Shown one piece after another: positions 1 to 8,739 of a stretch of DNA of 64,000 nucleotides. Below the pieces are notes generated by a model that saw nothing but the letters and a program-made list of their open reading frames with translations, was not told the origin of the DNA and searched no databases. The translations under genes were made by a program, and so were the position numbers. Each line of letters begins with the position of its first letter. Position 1 is the stretch's first letter. Source of the stretch: Acidobacteriota bacterium (lineage in GTDB: Bacteria; Acidobacteriota; Terriglobia; Terriglobales; Acidobacteriaceae); the NCBI GenBank assembly GCA_003224755.1, contig QHZR01000107.1, positions 1 to 64,000 on the forward strand, given 5' to 3'.

Positions 1-2
1 AG

Positions 3-2096
3 ATTGATCACGCCGAATACGGCGAGATTACGAACTATGCGTGGTCACCCGACAGCAAGTGGTTGGCTTATGACAAGAACGATGAAAACAACTATTCGGT
101 TGTATATCTCTATTCCGTAAGCGACCGCAAAGCCAGCGCGATCACATCAAGCATGACAAACAGCTTTGACGCTCAGTTCGATCCCGAAGGGAAGTATCTC
201 TACTATCTGTCGGACCGCGACTTCAATGAGGTCCTCGGGAACGTTGATTTCGAATTTGCCAACCCGAAGACCACGCGGGTCTATGTGGTCACATTGAGTA
301 AAGACGAGCCGTCACCATTCAAGGCGCAGAGCGACGAGACTGAAATCAAGAAGGCCGAGCCTGGGAAGATGGGAGCGGAAGAAAATGCCGCTGCCGAAGC
401 CAAGCCGAAGTCAGGTGCAAAGAAAAAAGAGGAAGACAAGAGCGCAGCGGACCAAGATAAGGACAAGGAAAAGAAGGAGAAGGAAAAGCCAGTTGAAGTG
501 AAAGTCGATTTGGAAGGCATTCAAGATCGGGCAGTGGCCCTTCCCACTGATCCGGCGGTTATTCGGGCGTTTGCTGCCGCCAAAGGATTTGTCTATTACT
601 CGACGGCGCCGATCCAGGGGCTCGCGGGACCCATACCCGGGGAAGACTCTGCCGTGCATGCGTTTGATCTGAAGGAACGCAAAGAGAAAACCGTGATCGG
701 AGATGTACAGCGTTTCGCGCTCTCATTCGATGGGTCGAAGCTACTGTACGAAAGCGAAGGAGCCGGCCGTGGCGGCGCTGTGCATACCTACGGAATCATT
801 GATGCGAAACCTACTGGCGAGCCCAAGAAGGTTGGTGACGGCGCGCTCAGTTTGAACGGCATGCGGGCGGAAATTGATCCTCCACAGGAATGGAAAAACG
901 TCTTCAACGAAGTCTGGCGACAGGAACGCGATTATTTTTATGAAGCATCCATGAATGGCGTGGATTGGGAAAAGCTGCGCGACAAGTACGCGCAACTTTT
1001 GCCCTACGTCTCGGACCGTTACTCATTGACCTATGTGCTTGGAGAATTGATTGGCGAGCTCTCCAACTCGCATACATATGTAGGAGGCGGCGACTATCCC
1101 GACTTGCATCCTGTAAACGTCGGCCTGCTCGGGGTGGACTACGAACTCGACGCTGCCAGCGGAATGTATCGAATCAAGAAAATCTATTCTGGAGAGAACT
1201 GGAACCCTGAGTTGCGGTCGCCCTTGACCGAGCCCGGCATCAATGTCAAGGAAGGCGATTACTTGCTAGCAGTGAATGGCCGGACGTTGCGCGGTCCGCA
1301 AAATCCGCATGAGCTGTTCGTGAACACCGCGAACGAGACCGTGACGCTGACAGTAAATTCCAAGGCGGCGGAAGATGGCTCGCGCACCGTGCAGGTCAAG
1401 CCCATCAATGACGAGTTCAGCCTGCGTGAGCTCAACATGATCATGACCAACCGCAAGAAGGTTGACGCGGCGAGCGGCGGCAAGGTTGGATACATTTATC
1501 TGCCCGATATGGGCGCTCCGGGCCTTAATGAATTCGTGAAGCAGTATTTCCCACAAATTCGGAAGCAAGGCTTGATCATTGATGTGCGCTACAACGGCGG
1601 GGGATTTGTGGATGAGCTGATTTTCGAGCGCCTGCGGCGCATATTGGCGGGAATGGACTCAGCTCGCAACTGGCAGAGCGCCACGGTTCCACCGAACGTC
1701 TTTAATGGATCCATGGTGTGCATAACCAATCACTATGCAGCCTCTGACGGAGATCTTTTCAGTTATGCCTTCAAGTACTACAAGCTGGGGCCGCTCATTG
1801 GGGAGCGCACCTGGGGAGGCGTTCGTGGCATTCGCGGAAATTTTCCATTGCTTGATGGTGGCTACATTACTCGGCCAGAGTTCTCACGCTACGACCTGAA
1901 CCGCAAGTGGATCATCGAGAACCATGGCGTGCAGCCGGACATTGTGGTGGAGAACCGGCCGGAACAGGTGGTGAGCGGAAAGGACCCGCAATTGGATCGC
2001 GCGGTTCAGGAAGTCCTGAAGATGATGCAGGAGAATCCAAAGAAGCTGGCGCCACGACCGCCGGATTTACCGCCGTATCCCTCTGGGCCAGGCTAG
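3..2096 (+). CDS. Tricorn-like S41 peptidase, 5' end outside window
   Basis: The reading frame is open from base 3, so the N-terminus lies upstream; 697 residues are visible. They begin in WD40/PD40-like beta-propeller sequence (the motif SPDSKW), followed by a Lys/Glu/Ala-rich hydrophilic insert at about residues 115-165. A helical segment, a PDZ domain (around GINVKEGDYLLAVNGRTL) and the S41 catalytic core follow. The core shows DVRYNGGGFVDE and ASDGD, whose Ser codon is at 1743-1745; by analogy with archaeal tricorn this is the nucleophile. ENHGVQPD near the C-terminus matches the tricorn acidic residue region. Tricorn-family proteins degrade peptides; bacterial members are usually exported or periplasmic, which cannot be judged here without the N-terminus. 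Only the charged insert is unusual. Confidence 0.93.
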   Translation: MDHAEYGEITNYAWSPDSKWLAYDKNDENNYSVVYLYSVSDRKASAITSSMTNSFDAQFDPEGKYLYYLSDRDFNEVLGNVDFEFANPKTTRVYVVTLSKDEPSPFKAQSDETEIKKAEPGKMGAEENAAAEAKPKSGAKKKEEDKSAADQDKDKEKKEKEKPVEVKVDLEGIQDRAVALPTDPAVIRAFAAAKGFVYYSTAPIQGLAGPIPGEDSAVHAFDLKERKEKTVIGDVQRFALSFDGSKLLYESEGAGRGGAVHTYGIIDAKPTGEPKKVGDGALSLNGMRAEIDPPQEWKNVFNEVWRQERDYFYEASMNGVDWEKLRDKYAQLLPYVSDRYSLTYVLGELIGELSNSHTYVGGGDYPDLHPVNVGLLGVDYELDAASGMYRIKKIYSGENWNPELRSPLTEPGINVKEGDYLLAVNGRTLRGPQNPHELFVNTANETVTLTVNSKAAEDGSRTVQVKPINDEFSLRELNMIMTNRKKVDAASGGKVGYIYLPDMGAPGLNEFVKQYFPQIRKQGLIIDVRYNGGGFVDELIFERLRRILAGMDSARNWQSATVPPNVFNGSMVCITNHYAASDGDLFSYAFKYYKLGPLIGERTWGGVRGIRGNFPLLDGGYITRPEFSRYDLNRKWIIENHGVQPDIVVENRPEQVVSGKDPQLDRAVQEVLKMMQENPKKLAPRPPDLPPYPSGPG

Positions 2097-2133
2097 AGGA
2101 GGGCGCACATTGTCCGCCTGCATTTCTGCCGAG

Positions 2134-2232
2134 TCATTTGGAATTGAGTTTCTTACGAATGCGCCGGACTTCAATATAGGTCATGGCCGCGACGGCGGCC
2201 ATGAAACCGAGAAACATAATCAGGAGAGTCAT
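2134..2232 (-). CDS. Small single-pass membrane protein, 32 residues
   Basis: A 33-codon frame opposite to both neighbours begins MTLLIMFLGFMAAVAAMTY, a clear hydrophobic helix, and ends in a strongly basic tail (VRRIRKKLNSK). By the positive-inside rule the C-terminus would be cytoplasmic. A GAGGT Shine-Dalgarno-like element lies four bases before the ATG. It fills an otherwise empty 286-base gap. No family is recognised. The evidence is composition, ribosome site and position only, so a chance frame is possible. Confidence 0.45.
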   Translation of the reverse strand: MTLLIMFLGFMAAVAAMTYIEVRRIRKKLNSK

Positions 2233-2368
2233 CGCGACCTCAGTCGTATGCGAGCACGTCCGACCAGACCATCATAGAACGGATTGTTAGTTGGGACGTT
2301 TTCTGATCTGGTTCCCTGGTCACGGCTAAAGCAGTGCTTTCACCTCGCGTGTTAAGGGCAGCAGACCG

Positions 2369-2374
2369 TATAAT
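2369..2374 (+). promoter_or_regulatory. Consensus -10 box TATAAT, near-leaderless
   Basis: A perfect TATAAT ends eight bases before the ATG of the glycosyltransferase at 2383. A transcript starting the usual 6-8 bases downstream would have almost no 5' leader. No good -35 element is seen at 16-18 bases spacing, and no Shine-Dalgarno site is present before the ATG. Confidence 0.5.
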
Positions 2375-2382
2375 CATGTTTT

Positions 2383-3360
2383 ATGCCTCGATATTCCATC
2401 GTCATACCCCTGCACAACGAGCAGGAGAACGTCACTGATCTTTACGACCGACTGAAGGCCGTCATGGAAGGTAGTGGCGAGAGCTTCGAGATCGTGTTCG
2501 TGGATGACGGCTCCGCCGATGAAACCTTCCATTTGCTCCGCCAGATTTCCGGCGTGGACAGCCGGATCACGGTGGTACGTTTGCGACGAAACTTCGGCCA
2601 GACTTCGGCACTAGCCGCTGGTTTTGACCACGCGCGCGGCGAATACATCATCGCCATGGATGGTGACTTGCAACACGATCCTGCCGACATACCGATGTTT
2701 TTGGAGAAGATTTCAGAGGGCTACGATATTGTCAGCGGATGGCGCAAGCAGCGGATCGATAACCTCTGGCTGCGTCGCATACCCTCGAAATGCGCCAACT
2801 GGCTGATGGCAAAGCTAAGCGGCGTTGACATTCACGACTTCGGAACCACGTTCAAGGCCTATCGGCGCGAGATCCTGGAACAAGTGCCGCTCTATGGCGA
2901 GCTGCATCGGTTCATTCCCGCGCTTGCCTCATGGCACGGCGCTTCGATTTGCGAAGTGCCGATTCGCAACATAAACCGCGAACGCGGGGTATCGCACTAC
3001 GGCATTTCCCGGACATTCCGCGTTTTCTTTGATCTGATTACGATTCGGTTCCTGCTGCGCTATTTAGGCCGGCCCTTACATTTCTTTGGCACTGTCGGGA
3101 TGCTAGGCATCTTCGGCGGTGTTGGTATCACAAGCTGGCTCTTTCTGGAGAAATTCGTTCGTCACACTTCGATCATGGCGCAACATGGCCCACTCATGAT
3201 CTTTGCCGCCGTGCTGCTGCTGGCCGGACTGAACCTGCTTGCAATTGGTCTGTTGGGCGAACTGCAGGTCCGCCATTACCATGAACCCACGCGCCGAGCT
3301 CCATACTCGGTTGATCGCGTCATTCGCCCGCACAGCGAAGAGCAGAGCGTGCCGGAGTAA
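2383..3360 (+). CDS. GT2 polyprenyl-phosphate glycosyltransferase (DPM1/GtrB-like)
   Basis: This 325-residue protein has the GT-A fold of family 2: VIPLHNEQENV at the N-terminus, the nucleotide-binding DDGS at residues 41-44 and the metal-binding region DGDLQHDP at 93-100. Two transmembrane helices follow at about 232-255 and 268-292, as in ArnC/GtrB-type enzymes that move a sugar from a nucleotide donor to undecaprenyl or dolichyl phosphate at the cytoplasmic face of the membrane. The sugar cannot be told from sequence. It is monocistronic between a tricorn-like gene and a poorly coding stretch. Translation probably starts from a near-leaderless mRNA. Confidence 0.9.
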   Translation: MPRYSIVIPLHNEQENVTDLYDRLKAVMEGSGESFEIVFVDDGSADETFHLLRQISGVDSRITVVRLRRNFGQTSALAAGFDHARGEYIIAMDGDLQHDPADIPMFLEKISEGYDIVSGWRKQRIDNLWLRRIPSKCANWLMAKLSGVDIHDFGTTFKAYRREILEQVPLYGELHRFIPALASWHGASICEVPIRNINRERGVSHYGISRTFRVFFDLITIRFLLRYLGRPLHFFGTVGMLGIFGGVGITSWLFLEKFVRHTSIMAQHGPLMIFAAVLLLAGLNLLAIGLLGELQVRHYHEPTRRAPYSVDRVIRPHSEEQSVPE

Positions 3361-3760
3361 GAAGCAGTTTGCAGTAATCAGTTTCCATCGCCAGGCGCTT
3401 CTACGAATGAGAAAGGAGCGGTAGCGGTCCACATCCGCCTGAACGCGTGCTTTCGTCCATTCCGGAGGTGTTACACGCGGACCCCAGGCGAAGTTCACCC
3501 ATCCAAGGCGATCGTTCTCAAAAGAGAGTCGAAGATGCACATTGTCGAACACAGCGTCAAGAAAGGAAATCAGAAATGTATGCCCGGTGCCGTTTTGAAG
3601 CGGGTAGTGGCTTGCGGAGTGGGTGTGGTGATACAAATCGCTGTCGACAAACTCTGGCTTCGGCATCGCGGCTCGAAGGACAAGAGCAGAACCTTTTATG
3701 TGAATAGCGCCCTGTGTCTCACAATGCAAAGAGGTGCTTTATCGAATTTGCACACTGCCT
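3361..3760 (-). other. Gap with possible decayed minus-strand gene
   Basis: This 400-base gap holds a minus-strand frame running from 3729 (or Met at 3666) that continues antisense into the GT2 gene to 3103. Residues encoded within the gap look protein-like (HSASHYPLQNGTGHTF; SFENDRLGWVNFAWGPR), but the part overlapping GT2 is evidently shadow. No family was recognised. It may be a truncated gene remnant or chance; no ribosome site supports it. Confidence 0.25.
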
Positions 3761-4864
3761 CTAGAAGACCTCCTTGTTCACAACGTACGGCATCTTCTTG
3801 ATGTCACCGCCGTAATTCACCTCAAGCACATCAATCAACCCCTGCACGCACCGTCCGGCCATTCCCTTATCTGGATCGGGAGAGAGCCGGGTGATCTTCG
3901 CCGCACTGGCGAAATGGGGGAAAAGGCGGCAGCGGTCTGTGATGGCGGGATCGCGCAGAGGAGAATCCGCTGGCAGCGGTTCTTTTTCGTACACGTCCAG
4001 CGCGGCTCCGCCAATCCAATTCTCTTTCAATGCCATTGCAAGAGCAGCCTCATCGATCACCGGGCCGCGCGATGTATTCACCAGAAAGGCTGATGGCTTC
4101 ATGCTTCGCAGAGTGCGTTCGTTAAATAGATGAAAGGTTGGCGTGTCGCTCTCGCCCTCTCGTATCAGCGGTACGTGCACGCTGACGAAATCCGCCTGAC
4201 TCAATGCCTCTTCCAACGAGACATACTTGATCCAGGTCTTCTCTTTCTGGATGCCGCGGGCGTGCCGTAGATCCATAGTTTCTTGTATTGCGCTTACATA
4301 TTGGTGGTTCTGATAGGCCGGGTCGTAGCAGAGAATATTCATGTCGAAACCGGCGCATTTCTTGATCATGGCGAGGCCAATCCGACCCGTGCCGATAATC
4401 GCGATAGTCTTGCCCGTGACTTCATCGCCCAAGAATGGCAAATAGGGGTGCCAGAATCCCCACTTGTTGTCACGTGTGAGGTGCTCGGCTGGCCACAGCT
4501 TTCGCGCGAGTGAACCCATCATGAAGAATGCAAACTCTGCAGTGGCTTCAGTCAGAACATCTGCCGTGTTGGTAAATGGAATCTTGTAGCGATTGGCGTC
4601 GGCGCGATTGATGTTGTCGAATCCGACCGCGAATTGGGCAACAACTTTCAGCGTGCCCTTCCCAGCCTCAAAGACCTCGGCGTCAATCTGATCGCGCAGT
4701 GTCGTGATCAGGCCGTCAATTCCGGTGCGAAGTTTTTCTAGGATGAGAGCTTTTGGCGGCGCTTTGGGATCGGGATAGACCTCGAGCTTATAGCCTCGCT
4801 TGCGGAGTATGTCGAGAGCTTCTCCGATGTCGCAAGTAGCAAAGACTCTGAAGTGGTCTGCCAT
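3761..4864 (-). CDS. D-isomer-specific 2-hydroxyacid dehydrogenase
   Basis: The protein (367 residues from ATG at 4864) has the two-domain Rossmann layout of the D-2-hydroxyacid dehydrogenase family. The NAD(P)-binding GTGRIG is at 158-163, and the catalytic triad can be read as Arg266 (NTSRGPVIDE), Glu295 (DVYEKEP) and His317 (FPHFAS). It should reduce a 2-keto acid such as glyoxylate or hydroxypyruvate reversibly. The frame opens earlier, at 4927, but that start lies inside the upstream gene; ATG at 4864 is seven bases after that gene's stop, so the two form an operon. An insert of about 25 residues after the Rossmann motif (QYVSAIQETMDLRHARG) is longer than in GyaR/SerA-type enzymes. Substrate unknown. 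Confidence 0.88.
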   Translation of the reverse strand: MADHFRVFATCDIGEALDILRKRGYKLEVYPDPKAPPKALILEKLRTGIDGLITTLRDQIDAEVFEAGKGTLKVVAQFAVGFDNINRADANRYKIPFTNTADVLTEATAEFAFFMMGSLARKLWPAEHLTRDNKWGFWHPYLPFLGDEVTGKTIAIIGTGRIGLAMIKKCAGFDMNILCYDPAYQNHQYVSAIQETMDLRHARGIQKEKTWIKYVSLEEALSQADFVSVHVPLIREGESDTPTFHLFNERTLRSMKPSAFLVNTSRGPVIDEAALAMALKENWIGGAALDVYEKEPLPADSPLRDPAITDRCRLFPHFASAAKITRLSPDPDKGMAGRCVQGLIDVLEVNYGGDIKKMPYVVNKEVF

Positions 4865-4871
4865 GGAGTGT

Positions 4872-5387
4872 TCAGCCGAAAATCCAACGGGTGGCGCTGT
4901 TTGAAAATGTTTTCTCGGCCATGCCAAAGGCGACCTTCGGACGGAGTAGGAACACGGGTTCTTTCAGCTTGAGCAGATCGTCCGCCATGTCAGACATGTC
5001 CCATTTGTATTTCTTCTCGTACAGTTTGAGAAAATCGCGAATCCGGTTGACGTTCTTCTCGGCGTCAACTTTCCCTTCGATAATCACAGCCTCGGCGGCG
5101 TTTTGCGTGCACATTGTGCAATGGGGGTTGTTGGCGAGGTTCTGCGCCTTGCGCGATTTGCTCCCGGTGCTGAAGTAGAGCGCGCCATCCACCCATAGCG
5201 CCCAGATAACCATCACATGCGGACGTCCGTCGGGACGCGTGGTTGCAATCCAGTATTGTCGGCTCTTCTTTAGTCGGTCGTCAGCCCACTTCCACGGCAG
5301 CAGTCCTTTTTTCGTCTTTGGTAAGCCGTAGCCTGGGATGTGCGGGCGGCTGGATTTGGGCGATTTTGGCTTCGGTCCTGTACGCAC
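4872..5387 (-). CDS. Pyridoxamine-5'-phosphate oxidase-family protein
   Basis: A 171-residue protein with the split-barrel flavin-binding signature of PPOX-class and F420-dependent proteins: YWIATTRPDGRPHVMVIWALW, then YFSTGSKSRKAQNLANNPHCT. It probably binds FMN or F420 and reduces a small molecule, or is a haem-linked general stress protein; the family does not allow a closer call. The N-terminal Pro/Lys-rich stretch is likely disordered. It is the first gene of a two-gene minus-strand unit with the 2-hydroxyacid dehydrogenase, suggesting a shared redox role, but this is only contextual. Confidence 0.85.
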   Translation of the reverse strand: MRTGPKPKSPKSSRPHIPGYGLPKTKKGLLPWKWADDRLKKSRQYWIATTRPDGRPHVMVIWALWVDGALYFSTGSKSRKAQNLANNPHCTMCTQNAAEAVIIEGKVDAEKNVNRIRDFLKLYEKKYKWDMSDMADDLLKLKEPVFLLRPKVAFGMAEKTFSNSATRWIFG

Positions 5388-5413
5388 CGTGGCTGCCTCG
5401 TAAAAAAGCTTTT

Positions 5414-5442
5414 AACCGCAGAGAACGCAGAGTGCGCCGAGA
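5414..5442. repeat. Degenerate 9-base periodic repeat (CGCAGAGaa type)
   Basis: In the gap between two minus-strand genes the sequence cycles through ACCGCAGAGA-ACGCAGAGT-GCGCCGAG, with a period of about nine bases. Related periodic runs occur at 11445-11510 and 36147-36175. Such intergenic runs are seen in many environmental genomes; function unknown. Confidence 0.55.
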
Positions 5443-5493
5443 ATGTTATTTACCACTTTAGCGACTCTTCGCGTGCCCGGCCCTAAGAATATT

Positions 5494-6687
5494 TCATTTG
5501 ATGCTTGCCGCAATCCAATTCTCAATTCGCTCGAGCGCACGTTGCAGATTCTCCGTCGAATTTGCGATGCTAAAGCGCAGGTAGCCTTCTCCGAATTCCC
5601 CGAATGACGTTCCTGAAAGGCAGGCCATACCTGCCTCTTCAAGCAGCGCATCAGCCAAGGGCTTCGATTTCCAACCGGTGGCCGTGACATTGGGGAAGAC
5701 GTAAAAAGCTCCGTGGGGCGTGCGACATGAGAACCCTTTGATGCGATTGAGACCGGCGACGAACATATCTCTACGGCGCTGAAATTCCAGCCGCATGAGA
5801 TCCACTGAACCTTGATCTCCGCGCAATGCTTCGATGCCCGCGACCTGCGTAAAACTCGCGGTGCAGGAATTCGAGTTGGTCATCAAGCGGGCAACTTGCA
5901 CGGCGAGATCAGCACGCATCACGCCATAACCCATGCGCCATCCGGTCATCGCATAGGACTTCGAGAATCCATCAAGCAGAATTGTTCGCTCTTTGAATCC
6001 CGGTTCGGCGATGATCGAGTGATGCTTGCCTTCAAAGATGAGGCGGCTGTAGATCTCGTCAGAAAGAATAAAAATGTTGCGGTCACCCACTGCTTCGGCG
6101 ATCTGTTCTATATCGCGCTTGCTGAGCACCCCGCCCGTAGGATTTTGCGGTGAATTCAGAATGATCAGTTTCGTGCGGTCGCTGATAAGGGCAGCAAGCT
6201 CTTCGGCGTCGAGGCTAAAGTATTTATCTTCGCGAAGGCGGATCGGCACAGCACGGCCACCAACGTAGTTGATCATGGATTCGTAGATCGGGAACCCGGG
6301 ATTCGGATAGATGACTTCGTCGCCGTCGTTAATGAGCGCGAGAATTGAAAAGAAAATGATCGGCTTGCCGCCGGGAACGACGACGACTTCTTCTGGGGCG
6401 ACACGAACTCCGCGTGAGCGGCTTACCTCATCGGCAATTGCCTGGCGAAGATCGGGATAACCAGCCGATGGGCCATAGTGGGTCCAGCCTCCGCGCATTG
6501 CTTCAACGCCCGCTTCGATCACGTTTTGAGGAGTATCGAAATCGGGCTCGCCGATTTCGAGATGAATGATGTCCTTGCCCTGACGCTCGAGAGCACGGGC
6601 GCGGTTGAGTACTTCGAATGCAGTTTCGGTTCCGAGCCGTGACATCCGCTCAGCTAACCGCAATTCGAACTGGAGCGCCCGGGACAT
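5494..6687 (-). CDS. PLP aminotransferase, class I/II (aspartate aminotransferase-like)
   Basis: A 397-residue fold-type I enzyme. It shows EIGEPDFDTP near residue 50, substrate-region NSPQNPTGG at 179-187, SDEIYS with the PLP-pyridine Asp210, and the Schiff-base lysine Lys243 in DGFSKSYAM. It most resembles the aspartate/alanine-type aminotransferases of subgroup I-gamma, which exchange an amino group with 2-oxoglutarate in the cytoplasm. Met15 (base 6645) is an equally plausible start, because homologues commonly begin at this AERMSRLG motif. It lies 13 bases downstream of the SH3/TPR gene on the same strand, so it is likely cotranscribed with it and with the threonine dehydratase. Confidence 0.92.
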   Translation of the reverse strand: MSRALQFELRLAERMSRLGTETAFEVLNRARALERQGKDIIHLEIGEPDFDTPQNVIEAGVEAMRGGWTHYGPSAGYPDLRQAIADEVSRSRGVRVAPEEVVVVPGGKPIIFFSILALINDGDEVIYPNPGFPIYESMINYVGGRAVPIRLREDKYFSLDAEELAALISDRTKLIILNSPQNPTGGVLSKRDIEQIAEAVGDRNIFILSDEIYSRLIFEGKHHSIIAEPGFKERTILLDGFSKSYAMTGWRMGYGVMRADLAVQVARLMTNSNSCTASFTQVAGIEALRGDQGSVDLMRLEFQRRRDMFVAGLNRIKGFSCRTPHGAFYVFPNVTATGWKSKPLADALLEEAGMACLSGTSFGEFGEGYLRFSIANSTENLQRALERIENWIAASIK

Positions 6688-6700
6688 AAGGCAAAACGGG

Positions 6701-7630
6701 TTATTGTACTACCGGTAGATGCTTCTCACCCGGAATCCCTTGCTGCACCATGTATAGAAGCCGTTTCGAACGCGGGCCCCAATCGCTCTGGCCAGCTTGC
6801 GCGATGGCCTTTTCAGCGTCAGCGATTGCCCGGTTCTTGGCCTCATCGGATTTCTTGGATTCTTCTCCCGACTTGTATATCTCGATCAGTGCTGACCAGC
6901 GATAAGCGGCTTGAAACAATGCTTGCGCCGCGGCGGGGGACTGTGGGTACTCAGCCGCGTATTTTTCGTAGATTTCGGCTTCTTTCACAGGGCACTTCGC
7001 TTGCGCCTGCCAGTCTCCGCACAGCTTGTTGTCGATCAGCTGAAATGTGGCCAGCTGTGCCCATTTGGTATTGGGGAATTTCTTAATCACCTTCTTGAAG
7101 TAATCTTCATTCATGCCCCTGCGCAGATACGGCTCCTGCTCCCGTGCCGAAGGCAACGACATGACATCGGCCTTCTCAATTTGCCAGCGGATATCGGCGG
7201 AGCGATACATGGCTTCGCCTGCGAGCGGCGATTGCGGGAATAGTTCGGCGACCTCGCCATAAAGTCGCATGGCATCCTGCGCGGCGTAGCGGCGGCCGTT
7301 GCGCTGGCTGGCTTGATCTTCCGCATCTACAGCCTCACCGAAAAGGATCTTGTCGCCGTCGGGCGTTGTGGACTGGATGAGTCCCTTGCTAGGAGTCCAT
7401 CCGGTCACCGTGCGCTCCTCGGTCAAATTCGCTTCCACGTGGATCCAGTCGCCGCTGGTTTCGAGGTAGATGACTTCGCGGCCACGATCAATGTCGGCGA
7501 GCTTTGTCGAGGACGTGTCAGGTGAAAGATACAACCCTGCCACGCGGATGCTGGCGGCGCGCACCACCTCCGCAGAAAGCAGCGCCGGCGAGAGCAATGC
7601 CAGCATAATAGCCACAAACGTTCTTGCCAT
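6701..7630 (-). CDS. Exported SH3-like/TPR-like (YbgF/BamD-type) protein
   Basis: From ATG at 7630 the protein has 309 residues and begins with a cleavable-looking signal (MARTFVAIMLALLSPALLSA). An SH3_3-like beta domain follows (IRVAGLYLSPDTSSTKLADI, ending GWTPSKGLI). The C-terminal half consists of TPR-like helices with the repeated pattern YxxVxxLFPQSPLAGEA and YEKYAAEYPQSPAAAQA, as in BamD/YbgF proteins. Such proteins act as periplasmic or outer-membrane scaffolds that bind peptidoglycan or partner proteins. The open frame extends to 7858, but that part overlaps threonine dehydratase and lacks a signal peptide. It sits 13 bases after the dehydratase stop. Confidence 0.75.
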   Translation of the reverse strand: MARTFVAIMLALLSPALLSAEVVRAASIRVAGLYLSPDTSSTKLADIDRGREVIYLETSGDWIHVEANLTEERTVTGWTPSKGLIQSTTPDGDKILFGEAVDAEDQASQRNGRRYAAQDAMRLYGEVAELFPQSPLAGEAMYRSADIRWQIEKADVMSLPSAREQEPYLRRGMNEDYFKKVIKKFPNTKWAQLATFQLIDNKLCGDWQAQAKCPVKEAEIYEKYAAEYPQSPAAAQALFQAAYRWSALIEIYKSGEESKKSDEAKNRAIADAEKAIAQAGQSDWGPRSKRLLYMVQQGIPGEKHLPVVQ

Positions 7631-7643
7631 TCTCTTTGGCACC

Positions 7644-8594
7644 TCAGGCTCGAATTCGCGCGAGCAGGTCAGGATCAATATTACCCCCACTGATAACCGC
7701 AACAGTACGGTTCGATGCCGGCAGAAGCTCAGGATGGAAAAGCCATGCGGCGGTTGCAACCGCACCGCTGGGTTCGGCCACCGTCTTGGGATTACGGGCA
7801 AGGAGTTGTGCAGCCTGCATGATTTCATTCTCCGAAACCGTGACGACATCGTCCACATGGCGCCGGATGTGCTCGAACGTCAAGGTGCCGACGTATTGAG
7901 CGCGCAGACCGTCGGCGCAGGTGGAAAGCACCTGTTCGACGGGAAATTTGACGATGTGGCCGGCGCGCAGGCTGGCCTGCGCGTCTCCAGCGACTTCGGG
8001 CTCAACGCCGACAACCGTGGCGCTTGGCTTCACGGATTTGATTGCGGTTGAGACTCCGCTGATCAGGCCCCCGCCGCCAATCGGGACGAGGACGAGGTCA
8101 ACATCGGGCAAATCTTCGAGAATTTCCAGTCCAGCTGTGCCTTGGCCGGCAATGATCTTTTCGTCCTCATACGGTGGCACGACCACGTAACCATGTTTCG
8201 CCGCCAGCTCCTCGGCTTTGAGCTGGCGTTCCATGCCACTCGGTCCAACGAGTACAATTTCGGCCCCGAGTGCCGCAGTGGCTTCGCGCTTGATTGCGGG
8301 AGCGGTGCTTGGCATGACGATAACGGACTTGGTGTCGAGCGCTCGGGCCGCGTAGGCGACGCCTTGAGCATGATTCCCACTTGAATATGTGATTACGCCG
8401 CACGCTCGTTCGTCATCAGTGAGAGACGCAATTTTGTTGTAAGCGCCACGAAGCTTGAAGGCGCCGATGGGCTGAAGATTTTCAGGCTTGAGATAGAGTG
8501 TGCGCCCGTCGTGTTCGAGCGGAATAAGAGCTGTGCGGACAGTGATGCCGTCGAGGCGGGAACGGGCAGCACGGATGTCAGCGAGCGTGACCAT
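7644..8594 (-). CDS. Threonine/serine dehydratase (catabolic type, no ACT domain)
   Basis: The 316-residue protein from ATG at 8594 is a fold-type II PLP enzyme. Lys47 in GAFKLRGA forms the Schiff base, SSGNHAQGVA is the phosphate/substrate loop and GGGGLISG the glycine loop that binds PLP phosphate. It deaminates L-threonine or L-serine to the 2-keto acid; serine racemases share the same fold and length, so racemase activity is an alternative. The C-terminal regulatory ACT-like domain of biosynthetic IlvA is missing, pointing to a catabolic TdcB-like role. The open frame reaches 8864, but the extra 90 residues are unlike any family member and lack a ribosome site. Confidence 0.9.
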   Translation of the reverse strand: MVTLADIRAARSRLDGITVRTALIPLEHDGRTLYLKPENLQPIGAFKLRGAYNKIASLTDDERACGVITYSSGNHAQGVAYAARALDTKSVIVMPSTAPAIKREATAALGAEIVLVGPSGMERQLKAEELAAKHGYVVVPPYEDEKIIAGQGTAGLEILEDLPDVDLVLVPIGGGGLISGVSTAIKSVKPSATVVGVEPEVAGDAQASLRAGHIVKFPVEQVLSTCADGLRAQYVGTLTFEHIRRHVDDVVTVSENEIMQAAQLLARNPKTVAEPSGAVATAAWLFHPELLPASNRTVAVISGGNIDPDLLARIRA

Positions 8595-8739
8595 GGCCTG
8601 GTCATAGCAGTTTACATTGGACGAACCTCCTACCTGATTTCCTAGGAGCCCGGCTGGTGCTGTGCTGATAAACACTCCCACGCGGGGCCCTCTCCTCAAG
8701 GAAACGAAGGCCGGTAAGCCCACAAAGAAAGGAACCAAA

